A stretch of DNA of 64,000 bases. Source: Desulfobacterales bacterium. GTDB lineage: Bacteria > Desulfobacterota > Desulfobacteria > Desulfobacterales > JAFDDL01. Below the pieces are notes generated by a model that saw nothing but the letters and a program-made list of their open reading frames with translations, was not told the origin of the DNA and did not search any database. Numbering within the stretch: position 1 is the first letter of the stretch; each line of letters opens with the position of its first letter. The translations under genes were made by a program, and so were the position numbers. Below are positions 1 through 7,303 of the stretch, piece by piece. Where the stretch lies: contig JAVEYW010000002.1 in NCBI GenBank assembly GCA_034003325.1, positions 1 through 64,000 of the forward strand, given 5' to 3'.

Positions 1-6
1 AACTAT

Positions 7-72
7 CTCTGACATTTTCCCGGTCGAGAATGGGCCCACAAATGCTCGTCGGAGACCGGGAAAATGTCAGAG
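7..72. repeat. 19-bp perfect inverted repeat with 28-bp loop
   Basis: Arms at 7-25 and 54-72 are perfectly complementary over 19 bp; the loop (26-53) contains the 8-bp palindrome TGGGCCCA at 31-38. No T-run follows either arm, so a simple terminator is unlikely. It lies about 130 bp from a decayed ORF6N gene, which suggests a leftover of a mobile element or a REP-like hairpin. Its identity is not established. Confidence 0.8.
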
Positions 73-198
73 CGTGTATCTGCCACTGACGGTCTCAGGA
101 TTTGCTTGAGGCCATAACAAATATCAAGCAAATCCAGCGGATGCGTCACACGCCCCGCTGATTTTTGTCGTTAACTATGTTAAAGGGATATTTGAGGG

Positions 199-485
199 AC
201 GCATCTCTGCCCGGTTGCAGTTGGGGTCATTATTGATGCTGACCTTGCGGAAGCTTATGGCGTCACGACAAAAGCCCTGAGCCAAGCCGTTCAACGAAAT
301 TCGGATCGGTTCCCGTTCGACTTTATGTCCCGCCTCACCAAGGCAGAAAAGGGGAAATGGTAACAAACTGTGACCACCTCCAGAGGCTGAAGTTCTCTCC
401 CGTGAATCCACTGGTTTTCACAGAGCATGGAACAATCATGGCTGCAAGCGTTCTGGACTCACCGAGAGCCACTGATTTGCACTGA
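199..485 (+). pseudogene. Decayed ORF6N-domain (phage-type DNA-binding) gene
   Basis: Frame 199-363 encodes [13 protein letters not shown], then [15 protein letters not shown] and [10 protein letters not shown], and stops at TAA 361-363. These match the N-terminal half of ORF6N domains, found in phage and mobile-element regulators such as KilA-N/ANT-type proteins. After a frameshift the matching C-terminal part continues in another frame (381-485), with PLVFTEHGTIMAASVLDS ending at TGA 483-485. No intact start with a ribosome site is visible and the rest of the protein is missing. It is a dead remnant, probably of a prophage or mobile element, next to the 19-bp inverted repeat. Confidence 0.75.
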
Positions 486-540
486 ACGCCAAACTACCAG
501 TATCAGTGGAAAAGTGTTGAGACCCGTTGACCATTATCCA

Positions 541-1236
541 TCACCCATCGCCCATACAAATCTCCGGATAATTCGTAAAAACGCCATCCACGCCCAGTTT
601 CTTCATTTGTCGAACCTCATCCGCCCGATTGACCGTATAGACAAACACCCTCATTCCCAAGCGATGGGCCTCCATTACGAATGCCTCGTCAACCCTTTTT
701 TGGCTGATATGAATCGAGTAAGCGCCCATGCGTTCGGCCGCCCGGACTTCGTCCCCGCACATCTTTTCCAACAGCACACCGATGAGGATTTTAGAATCAC
801 ACCGCTTAACCTCTGCAAGAAGCGCATGGTGAAAAGAGGAAACGATCAGATGGTCATAATCGAACCGTTTTTGCGATACATAGGAACCGACCAATGCAGC
901 GACAGGAGCAGCTGTGTCCGCCCCCTTAAGCTCGATGTTGACCCCCGCTTTACCGGCGGCAATATCGAGTACTTCCTTTAAAAAAGGGATTTTTTCGCCG
1001 TTGCCCGCATTCAAAGCGCGAAGGTATGAAATTTTCTGCTGCGTTACATCGCCGACCCCGTCGGTCGTGCGTTCCAGTCGGCTGTCATGAATCACCACCA
1101 GTTCATTATCCGCCAGAAAAACATCCACCTCTATCCAGCACGCCCCCATGTCAAGCGCCTTTTGAATCGCTGACAACGTGTTTTCCGGCGCATGGCCGCT
1201 GGCGCCCCGATGGGCAAAGCAAATAAAGTCGCTCAT
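541..1236 (-). CDS. Glycerophosphodiester phosphodiesterase family protein
   Basis: A 231-residue cytoplasmic GDPD-fold (TIM barrel) enzyme, expected to split glycerophosphodiesters into sn-glycerol 3-phosphate and an alcohol. The N-terminus carries the catalytic and metal signature FAHRGASGHAPENT, followed by WIEVDVFL, VVIHDSRLERTTDG and NIELKG, and a late FTNYPEI typical of the family. I start at ATG 1236 because its ATGA overlaps the stop of the upstream FGGY kinase (translational coupling); a longer frame to 1368 would run into that gene. Length is normal for bacterial cytoplasmic GDPDs. Pairing with a glycerol-kinase-like enzyme suggests glycerol phosphate or lipid turnover. The substrate is inferred. 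Confidence 0.9.
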   Translation of the reverse strand: MSDFICFAHRGASGHAPENTLSAIQKALDMGACWIEVDVFLADNELVVIHDSRLERTTDGVGDVTQQKISYLRALNAGNGEKIPFLKEVLDIAAGKAGVNIELKGADTAAPVAALVGSYVSQKRFDYDHLIVSSFHHALLAEVKRCDSKILIGVLLEKMCGDEVRAAERMGAYSIHISQKRVDEAFVMEAHRLGMRVFVYTVNRADEVRQMKKLGVDGVFTNYPEICMGDG

Positions 1237-2657
1237 CGATTTTCCGTTCTTTTCATTTCCGTACAAAAGCGGAAATAGCGCTCTTTCAGCGGTGCATTGG
1301 CCAGCGGTGCAAACCACCTGCCCCGCCCGGACTTTGGCCAGCGTTTGGGGCGGCCGAATACCAACCATGCCGTTCCCCGGACCGTTGCTTCGGTTTCAGC
1401 CGGACGGTAAACAGGTTTGCCGGATAGGTCCGCCAAGCGGCGGCACAATCCATCCAGACGGGCCAGTCCGCCGGTGACCACCAACTGTTTAATATCACAG
1501 CCGGCCGCCGCCATCGCATCCAGATTGCTTTGAATGAGAAACAAAATACTCTCCGCCACCGCCACTGCCCGCTGCCAAGTCTCGCCATCGCCGATCAAAC
1601 GGGACGCCATGTCCGCCCGCCACCAGGGCGAACCGATGCCACCCACCGCATTCAGGAAAACAGGCAACCGCGTTTCTCTGGAAAGCCAATCCGGCAGGTT
1701 TTCGCTTAAATTTCGTATTCCCCATTTCTTTTGAGCCCAATCAAGGGCCGCGCCTGCACCGTTGACCGTCCCTTCGAGCACATATTCGGCTCGACCCTCT
1801 TCACTGGCAACCAATCCACTCAGCAACCGTTGACGATAAACCGGTTTTTCACCGGTGGGCGCTAAAAGGAAGGCGCCCGTGCCGATATTTATCAGCACCT
1901 TATGGACGTTCATTCGGCCCATGCTAAAATAAGCGGCCCCCTGGTCGCCGCTGACGACACGCAACGGAATATCGGCGGCTGTCAACTTACCATAATACCC
2001 GCAAACCGGCATGCAGGTGGGCAGATTCCCTTTGGGCAATTGAAACAAAGTGATGAGTTCATCGTCCCAATTGCGCGTTTGAATATTCCAGAGCTGCGTT
2101 CTTTGCGCATTGGCGTGATCCACGAGATAGGGCCTGTTTTTCACTAAATGAAATATCAGAAAGCCGGCCAGCGGACCCCAGACCAGCCGCCCCGTCATAT
2201 GAGCGGTTTTTATCGCCGGAACGTTGTCCAGCAACCATCTTAATTTACCGGCCCCATAATGCGGGGACAGCGGCAAGCCCGAAAGCTGCTGAATTCGGGA
2301 GGCATCCTTCCGGAATTGATTCAGCCACCGGCCGACCCGACAATCCTGCCAGCTGATCACCGGCGATAACGGGTTTCCCGTTTCGCGATCCCAGGCCACC
2401 ACGCTTGAGCGTTGCGTGGCAAGCCCGGCCGCATCAATTTCAAGGCGCCCGGCCGCGGATTCTTTTAAAACACGGGCCACGGTCCGATGCACCGATGAGA
2501 GAATCTCTTCCGCATCCTGCTCCACGCGGGTATCACTAAGGCGAAACAGGGAGACATCCGCAAACGCCGAATGCCGAATCTGTCCGTCCGCAGCCATCAC
2601 CATCGCGCGCGTGGCATGCGTGCCTTGATCGATTATCAGCGCGGCGGGCCCGCCCAT
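1233..2657 (-). CDS. FGGY-family carbohydrate (glycerol-type) kinase
   Basis: A 474-residue sugar/polyol kinase. The first actin-like ATPase lobe begins with ALIIDQGTHATRAMV and includes ATQRSSVVAWDRETGNPL and ISWQDCR, which resemble glycerol kinase GlpK. The second lobe has VVSGDQGAAYF, LINIGTGAFLL and the adenosine-binding region VVTGGLARLDGL. The start ATG 2657 is preceded by a G-rich ribosome site. Its stop overlaps the start of the GDPD gene by 4 bp, so the two form an operon. Family membership is clear; the substrate (glycerol versus another polyol) cannot be decided by eye because glycerol-binding residues were not checked against GlpK. Confidence 0.88.
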   Translation of the reverse strand: MGGPAALIIDQGTHATRAMVMAADGQIRHSAFADVSLFRLSDTRVEQDAEEILSSVHRTVARVLKESAAGRLEIDAAGLATQRSSVVAWDRETGNPLSPVISWQDCRVGRWLNQFRKDASRIQQLSGLPLSPHYGAGKLRWLLDNVPAIKTAHMTGRLVWGPLAGFLIFHLVKNRPYLVDHANAQRTQLWNIQTRNWDDELITLFQLPKGNLPTCMPVCGYYGKLTAADIPLRVVSGDQGAAYFSMGRMNVHKVLINIGTGAFLLAPTGEKPVYRQRLLSGLVASEEGRAEYVLEGTVNGAGAALDWAQKKWGIRNLSENLPDWLSRETRLPVFLNAVGGIGSPWWRADMASRLIGDGETWQRAVAVAESILFLIQSNLDAMAAAGCDIKQLVVTGGLARLDGLCRRLADLSGKPVYRPAETEATVRGTAWLVFGRPKRWPKSGRGRWFAPLANAPLKERYFRFCTEMKRTENR

Positions 2658-2725
2658 TCTTCACCCCCATTTAACCCCAATTGATGGAAGCCTCGGATCA
2701 ATGAGATGAAACCAGCCGATGCGTT

Positions 2726-3523
2726 TCAGGCGGTTAATATTTGAACCACGCGGCGGGTTGTTTGTTGCCCGCCGGGCAGCAAGCGCGTCTGCTTGACGAT
2801 TTGAAGCCGGTTTTCCGCATACAACCGAATGCATTCCGGATAGAGTTTCCACTCCTCTTTCAACCCTTTTTCTTTAACCCTATCGAGGGTGTCCTCCGGC
2901 TCGATCGAAAAAGAGCGCTGGCCGATGATGGGTCCGGAGTCCTCGCCGTAGTCAATAAAATGAACCGTGCACCCGCCCACTTTACACCCATAATGATAGG
3001 TGTCGCCATATCCGTCCACCCCGGGAAAGGAGGGAAGCAGCGCCGGATGAATATTCATAATTCGCGGCAATTTTCCGTCTCCATTCACACGATCGATAAA
3101 GTACGGGGTCAGGTTTCGCATAAAACCGGCCAGTACCAGCAGGTCAAAGGGGTGCTCGTCCATGGCCCTGAGAAGCTGGGCCTCTGCAATGGCGCGCGTG
3201 GCTAAAAATAACTCGACGGTCTCCCGCGGCGTATTCGGCGGAAAAAGAGACTGCTTGGACATTACTTCGGCCATGCTGAAGTCCGCCTGAAGCATGCCTG
3301 AATCCGGAAAGTTTTTGAACCCTCGAATTATGGCACCGTAATCGACGACAAAATTCGGAATGTGATGCTTTCGGCTTCTTTCAAGCCCCTTGGCGTTTGG
3401 ATTATCGGACCCGACAAACACCATCTCGCCATCGATTCGTCCCGATTCGCACGCATCGATAATCGCTTGAAGGTTGGTGCCGCCACCTGATATCAACGCG
3501 CCGATACGAATTTTCTTTGCCAT
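2726..3523 (-). CDS. purN: Phosphoribosylglycinamide formyltransferase with large insertion
   Basis: Transfers formyl from 10-formyl-THF to GAR in purine synthesis. The N-terminus has IGALISGGGTNLQAIIDAC; the active-site core is LVLAGFMRNLTP, IMNIHPALLPSFPG (Asn and His catalytic) and DYGEDSGPIIGQ (catalytic Asp). At 265 residues it is roughly 50-60 longer than the usual ~200-210. The extra sequence lies mainly at about residues 66-115, between the strand ending IPNFVVDYG and FDLLVLAGF, with some at the C-terminus. The GGGGAAACC ribosome site supports ATG 3523. All named active-site residues are present, so it is probably functional. Another formyltransferase-fold enzyme is the alternative. 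Confidence 0.87.
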   Translation of the reverse strand: MAKKIRIGALISGGGTNLQAIIDACESGRIDGEMVFVGSDNPNAKGLERSRKHHIPNFVVDYGAIIRGFKNFPDSGMLQADFSMAEVMSKQSLFPPNTPRETVELFLATRAIAEAQLLRAMDEHPFDLLVLAGFMRNLTPYFIDRVNGDGKLPRIMNIHPALLPSFPGVDGYGDTYHYGCKVGGCTVHFIDYGEDSGPIIGQRSFSIEPEDTLDRVKEKGLKEEWKLYPECIRLYAENRLQIVKQTRLLPGGQQTTRRVVQILTA

Positions 3524-3636
3524 CCGGTTTCCCCTTTTTCTATTTGGTCCGAGCGAATCATCACGCTAACAAATTGGGCGACAAGGTGTCAATTCACTTG
3601 TATGGCCCGCTTTTTTCCAAGTATGCCGCGTGTGTG

Positions 3637-3665
3637 TTGACAAGGCCCCTTTGCTTGGATAATAC
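3637..3665 (+). promoter_or_regulatory. Possible sigma-70 promoter upstream of YkgJ gene
   Basis: TTGACA at 3637-3642 is followed after 17 bp by TAATAC at 3660-3665 (GATAAT at 3658-3663 is an alternative with shorter spacing). It faces the YkgJ gene about 220 bp downstream; the hairpin element at 3769-3815 would lie in the leader. Motif match only. Confidence 0.35.
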
Positions 3666-3768
3666 GAACGTGTCAATCCATCACGCGATTAGCGTCAGCC
3701 GATCCGGGCTGTTGGAATCAAGAGCCATTTTCAACACGTTCCAGTTCGGTCGAGGTCAAGGCGCGTGA

Positions 3769-3815
3769 AAATTTCAACCGGAGGAATACATTATGTATTT
3801 TGAGGATTGAAATTT
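3769..3815 (+). repeat. Structured hairpin element in YkgJ leader
   Basis: An outer 9-bp perfect stem (AAATTTCAA 3769-3777 with 3807-3815) encloses a purine-rich internal loop (CCGGAGG and TTGAGGA sides), a 6-bp inner stem (AATACA 3785-3790 with 3794-3799) and a 3-nt loop. It contains a ribosome-site-like GGAGG followed by a five-codon ORF (ATG 3793 to TGA 3808-3810). Flanking sequence 3741-3860 looks repeat-like. It could be a dispersed repeat, a structured leader RNA, or a mini-ORF leader. It makes up much of the 361-bp gap before the YkgJ gene; nothing else is recognised there. Confidence 0.55.
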
Positions 3816-3884
3816 GAGCGCAACGCAGAGATCGGCCGAAATGGGGCGTTTTGAAACTGGCTCTCATATGAAAGGGATAATGTT

Positions 3885-4667
3885 ATGGAAGACCAAAACA
3901 GCATGGCCTACATTCAGCCGGAACGGGTCGGTCTGGATCACGCGTTTTCGTTTCGATGCCACAAGGGAGTATCGTGTTTTACCCAATGTTGCCGGGGAAT
4001 CAGCATCATTTTGACCCCATACGACATTCTGCGCCTGAAAAACCGGCTGCAACTGCCGTCGGATGAGTTCCTGGCCATTTACACGGACATTCAATTGCTT
4101 GAAAAAACGGATTTGCCAGTCATCACCCTGAAGCTGCTGGATGATGAAAAAAAATCCTGCCCCTTTGTCCGGGATGATGGCTGCCTGATCTATGAAGACC
4201 GGCCGACGACGTGCCGGTATTACCCCTTGGGCGTTGCCGCCTTAAGCCATAAGGAAGGCGCCGATGACAAGGATTTTTTCTTTTTCATCAAAGAGCCACA
4301 CTGCCGCGGATTTGAAGAAAGGACCTGTTGGACGGTTCGCGAATGGCGCCAGGATCAAGGCGTGGATATTCGGGATGAAATCAATGCGGACTGGACCGAT
4401 CTATTGGTTCGAAAACGATCCTTTCCTGCCAATATCAAGCTGACCGATCAGAGCAAACAAATGTTTTTCCTGGCAAGTTATAACATCGATAAATTTAGGT
4501 CCTTTGTATTTGAAAGCTCTTTTCTCAAACGCTATAACATTCCATCGGATACCATCGAAAAAATAAAGGCCGACGAGGTGGCATTGCTCCAGTTTGCATT
4601 GAAATGGCTCAAATCCATCTTGTTTAAAACCGAAGATACGAGCGCAGCCACGCCTGCGGAAAATTAG
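3885..4667 (+). CDS. YkgJ-family cysteine-cluster protein (copy 1)
   Basis: A 260-residue protein with the YkgJ (CxxxCxxCC-like zinc or iron cluster) signature: Cys25, Cys31, Cys35, Cys36, then Cys92, Cys100 and Cys110 in CPFVRDDGC and EDRPTTCRYYPLG. Metal binding is presumed from the family; function is unknown. The C-terminal half (MFFLASYNIDKFRSFVFES) is shared with the paralog at 41362-42132, where the first cysteines fall at the same residue numbers. It is monocistronic: its own leader lies upstream and a strong terminator starts 2 bp after the stop. ATG 3885 follows AAGGGATAATGTT. Confidence 0.85.
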   Translation: MEDQNSMAYIQPERVGLDHAFSFRCHKGVSCFTQCCRGISIILTPYDILRLKNRLQLPSDEFLAIYTDIQLLEKTDLPVITLKLLDDEKKSCPFVRDDGCLIYEDRPTTCRYYPLGVAALSHKEGADDKDFFFFIKEPHCRGFEERTCWTVREWRQDQGVDIRDEINADWTDLLVRKRSFPANIKLTDQSKQMFFLASYNIDKFRSFVFESSFLKRYNIPSDTIEKIKADEVALLQFALKWLKSILFKTEDTSAATPAEN

Positions 4668-4668
4668 A

Positions 4669-4704
4669 AAAAACGGCCGGATTCATTCCAATCCGGCCGT
4701 TTTT
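4669..4704 (+). terminator. Rho-independent terminator of YkgJ copy 1
   Basis: A 15-bp perfect stem (4669-4683 and 4690-4704) with a CATTCC loop; the 3' arm ends in TTTTT. On the minus strand it also has a T-run, so it may serve both strands, but no minus-strand gene ends immediately beside it (the DapA-family gene ends at 4755). Confidence 0.9.
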
Positions 4705-4754
4705 GTGATCCAATCTTGCCCCCAACCCCCCGTTCTCAACCATCCCGTATGGTT

Positions 4755-5789
4755 TCAGTAGGTTTCATAATACAATCCTTCCCGGAATTTGGGCGTATCG
4801 AGCCGCTCTTCCACGTTCACCTTAAAAAACGCAGCTACCGGCTCAAATAGTTCCGGCGCGGTTGCCAGCACTTTTCGGGCAGCCGCCAGAACAGTTTCCA
4901 GACCGTTTTGCGAGAGCTTGCCCAAAGGCGGCCTGCAAAAACCGGCGGGCAGACCAAGAATCGCCATCAGGGTTTTGATTGCCAGCGGGTTTTTGGCTTT
5001 ACACACGACATGCCCCCAAGGGGTTGTTTCCATCGTTTTAACGGAAACCAACTGAAACAGCGGGTCCAGGGCGATGTTCAGGGCGCGGGCTTTTTCCACC
5101 TCTCCGCCTTGAAGATATCTTACCATGTCCGACACCGCGCGGGGAAAAAGGTTTGAAAACACGGAGATGACGCCGGCGGCCGAGATGGCCGCATCCGTCA
5201 TCATTTCATACGTCAATCCGTCGTCTCCGGATAGAATGGAAAACGCCGGACCACAGCAAGCGCGCGTTCGCCGCATGTTTTCCAGGTTTCCGGTGGCATC
5301 CTTTACCGTCTGGACATTATCGAACTCCCGGGCCAGAAGCGCCAGATCTTCCGGCAACAGTTGCGTTCCGGAGCGGCCGGGAATGATATAAGGGATAACC
5401 TGGGTTCCCGGCACCGCTTTGGCGATTGGGGCCACATATTCTTTCCTGATTTCCTGGGAACTGGGGCCGTTATAATACGGATCCACCAGCAGGACCGCAT
5501 CCACACCCACTTCCACGGCATGCCGGGTACCGGTCAGGGCTTCGGCCGTATTGTTGCTGCCCGTGCCGGCAATACACTGAATCCGCCCCTTGCTTGCTTT
5601 GGCGACCTGTTCGATCACCCGGATATGTTCCGCCCAATTGAGCGTGGGGCTTTCTCCCGTGGTCCCAACCGCCAGGATGCCTGAAATACCGTTTTCAATC
5701 TGATACGTAACCAGACGGGCGAGCCCGTTATAATCAACCCCATCGGCCTGAAATGGCGTAATGAGCGCCGTGTAACAGCCGTTTATCAT
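4755..5789 (-). CDS. dapA: DapA-family aldolase/lyase, long form
   Basis: Class I aldolase of the DHDPS/NAL family, probably 4-hydroxy-tetrahydrodipicolinate synthase of lysine synthesis. Visible features: AVGTTGESPTL (Thr43-Thr44), Tyr134 in PYIIPGRSG, Schiff-base Lys163 in VQTVKDATGN and SGDDGL. Start ATG 5789 is chosen over the 10-codon-longer frame because GAGGGGG sits 6 nt upstream and sequence similarity starts there. At 344 residues it is about 50 longer than typical DapA (~292), with an extended C-terminus ending FREGLYYETY. The usual YNVPGRT reads YIIPGRS, so another family activity (for example an N-acetylneuraminate-lyase-type reaction) is possible. No lysine gene is adjacent. Confidence 0.78.
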   Translation of the reverse strand: MINGCYTALITPFQADGVDYNGLARLVTYQIENGISGILAVGTTGESPTLNWAEHIRVIEQVAKASKGRIQCIAGTGSNNTAEALTGTRHAVEVGVDAVLLVDPYYNGPSSQEIRKEYVAPIAKAVPGTQVIPYIIPGRSGTQLLPEDLALLAREFDNVQTVKDATGNLENMRRTRACCGPAFSILSGDDGLTYEMMTDAAISAAGVISVFSNLFPRAVSDMVRYLQGGEVEKARALNIALDPLFQLVSVKTMETTPWGHVVCKAKNPLAIKTLMAILGLPAGFCRPPLGKLSQNGLETVLAAARKVLATAPELFEPVAAFFKVNVEERLDTPKFREGLYYETY

Positions 5790-6016
5790 GATTTCCCCCT
5801 CATTCTTATTTTCTCGCATGGTTCGAAATAGGCCGCGTGAGCGTCTACTAATGTATTAGAAAAACTAAGGGAAATAAAGCGGCTATGTCAATATAAAATA
5901 CGGACCGGGATAAGGGCCGCATGAAGCGGATTGTTTTTCTCTTGAATATAGGACGTATTTTCATTAAAATTCGAACCTTTAATTAGTCTCATTTAAAATT
6001 GGAACCCATACGATTC

Positions 6017-7303
6017 ATGAAGCCCTTCGCCTTTGTTCATTCCGCGGACCTTCACCTGGGCAGCCCGTTTAAAGGGGTAAGTGAACGAATCCCCCATAGC
6101 CTGGACGTGTTGCGTAACGCCACCTATGACGCCTTTAACGCCTTAATCCATCTGTGCCTGGAAAGCGAGGCCGCCTTTTTGCTGGTGGCCGGTGATGTGA
6201 TTGACGATGCGGACCATGCGCTTCGTGCCCAATTGGCCTTTCGGGATGCCATGGTGCGTCTCAAGGAAAAGGAGATTAACGCTTTCGTGGTGCATGGCAA
6301 CCATGATCCGGCACCGGCCTGGTCCACCCGCATTTTTTGGCCCGAGAACCTGCACCTGTTCCGGGCGGATACCGTCGAGCGCATTGTGGTCCGGGTGGAC
6401 GGTGTACCGACGGCATCCATATCCGGGATCAGTTTTGCTCAGGGAAATGAGCAACGCCCGCTCATTGAAAAATTTCAGAGGGACCATTCGGATCTTTTCA
6501 AAATCGGCCTGCTACACACCAGTTGCGGCCATCATCCGGATCACACGGCTTACGCGCCGTGTACGGCGGGGCAGTTGCGCGAAACGGGTTTTGATTATTG
6601 GGCGCTGGGACATGTGCATGAACGAGCGATTCTTTCCCGCGCACCCTATATCGCCTATCCGGGAAATATTCAGGGCTTGAGCATTCGGGAGACCGGCGCA
6701 CGCGGGTGCTATCTCGTGCGGGTGGACGAGAACCGCCGCATCGAGGTAACCTTTCACCCGCTGGATGTTGTGCGATGGCTTTTGATCCGCTTGGATCTTT
6801 CTCCGATAGAGACCCTCGACAATTTGGATCAGGCGCTTTTTCGGCAAATGGAGAGCGCCTTGACGGCGGCGGACGGCCGATCCGCTATTGTCCGAATCCT
6901 CCTTGAGGGCAGAAGCCAGCTTTATAGCGAACTTAGAAAAGAGGACACCGCAGCGGTTCTCCTTGAGCGCATCCGGGCTGCGGGAATTGCGAAAACTCCG
7001 GCCGTCTGGGTTCAGGATCTGCAGGTCAATTGCCTTCCGCCGATCGATCTCACCAGCCGAAGCAAGGTGGATGATTTTTTCGGACAAGTGCTTCGGGAAG
7101 CCAAAACGCTTCGACTCAGCACAAAGATCGCTTTAAATGCCGCACCGGGCGCTCCGCCCGAGACGCTGGCACCGGCCCTCAAAGACCTTTTTCATCACCA
7201 TCGCCTGGCACGGTTGCTCGATCCGCTCTCCGGCGACGATTGCGAGCGTCTCATTAGCGAGGCCGAAAAGCTGTGCCTGGATCTTCTGGAGCCGGACACA
7301 TGA
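6017..7303 (+). CDS. SbcD/Mre11-like DNA repair exonuclease (YhaO type)
   Basis: A 428-residue metallophosphoesterase. Motifs in order: HSADLHLGSPF (Asp11, His13), LLVAGDVIDD, VVHGNHDPAPAW, LLHTSCG and WALGHVHERA, the five metal-binding motifs of Mre11/SbcD nucleases. It overlaps the following SMC-like ATPase by ATGA (7300-7303), the usual SbcCD/YhaO-YhaN arrangement, so the two likely form a DNA-end-processing complex. ATG 6017 is preferred, with GGAACC about 11 nt upstream; a TTG at 5999 would add six residues. The capping-domain length resembles YhaO rather than E. coli SbcD. Cytoplasmic. Confidence 0.87.
   Translation: MKPFAFVHSADLHLGSPFKGVSERIPHSLDVLRNATYDAFNALIHLCLESEAAFLLVAGDVIDDADHALRAQLAFRDAMVRLKEKEINAFVVHGNHDPAPAWSTRIFWPENLHLFRADTVERIVVRVDGVPTASISGISFAQGNEQRPLIEKFQRDHSDLFKIGLLHTSCGHHPDHTAYAPCTAGQLRETGFDYWALGHVHERAILSRAPYIAYPGNIQGLSIRETGARGCYLVRVDENRRIEVTFHPLDVVRWLLIRLDLSPIETLDNLDQALFRQMESALTAADGRSAIVRILLEGRSQLYSELRKEDTAAVLLERIRAAGIAKTPAVWVQDLQVNCLPPIDLTSRSKVDDFFGQVLREAKTLRLSTKIALNAAPGAPPETLAPALKDLFHHHRLARLLDPLSGDDCERLISEAEKLCLDLLEPDT

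Noticed and set aside
427..981. Plus-strand ORF of 184 residues
   Set aside because: Antisense to the GDPD gene, which has clear catalytic motifs.
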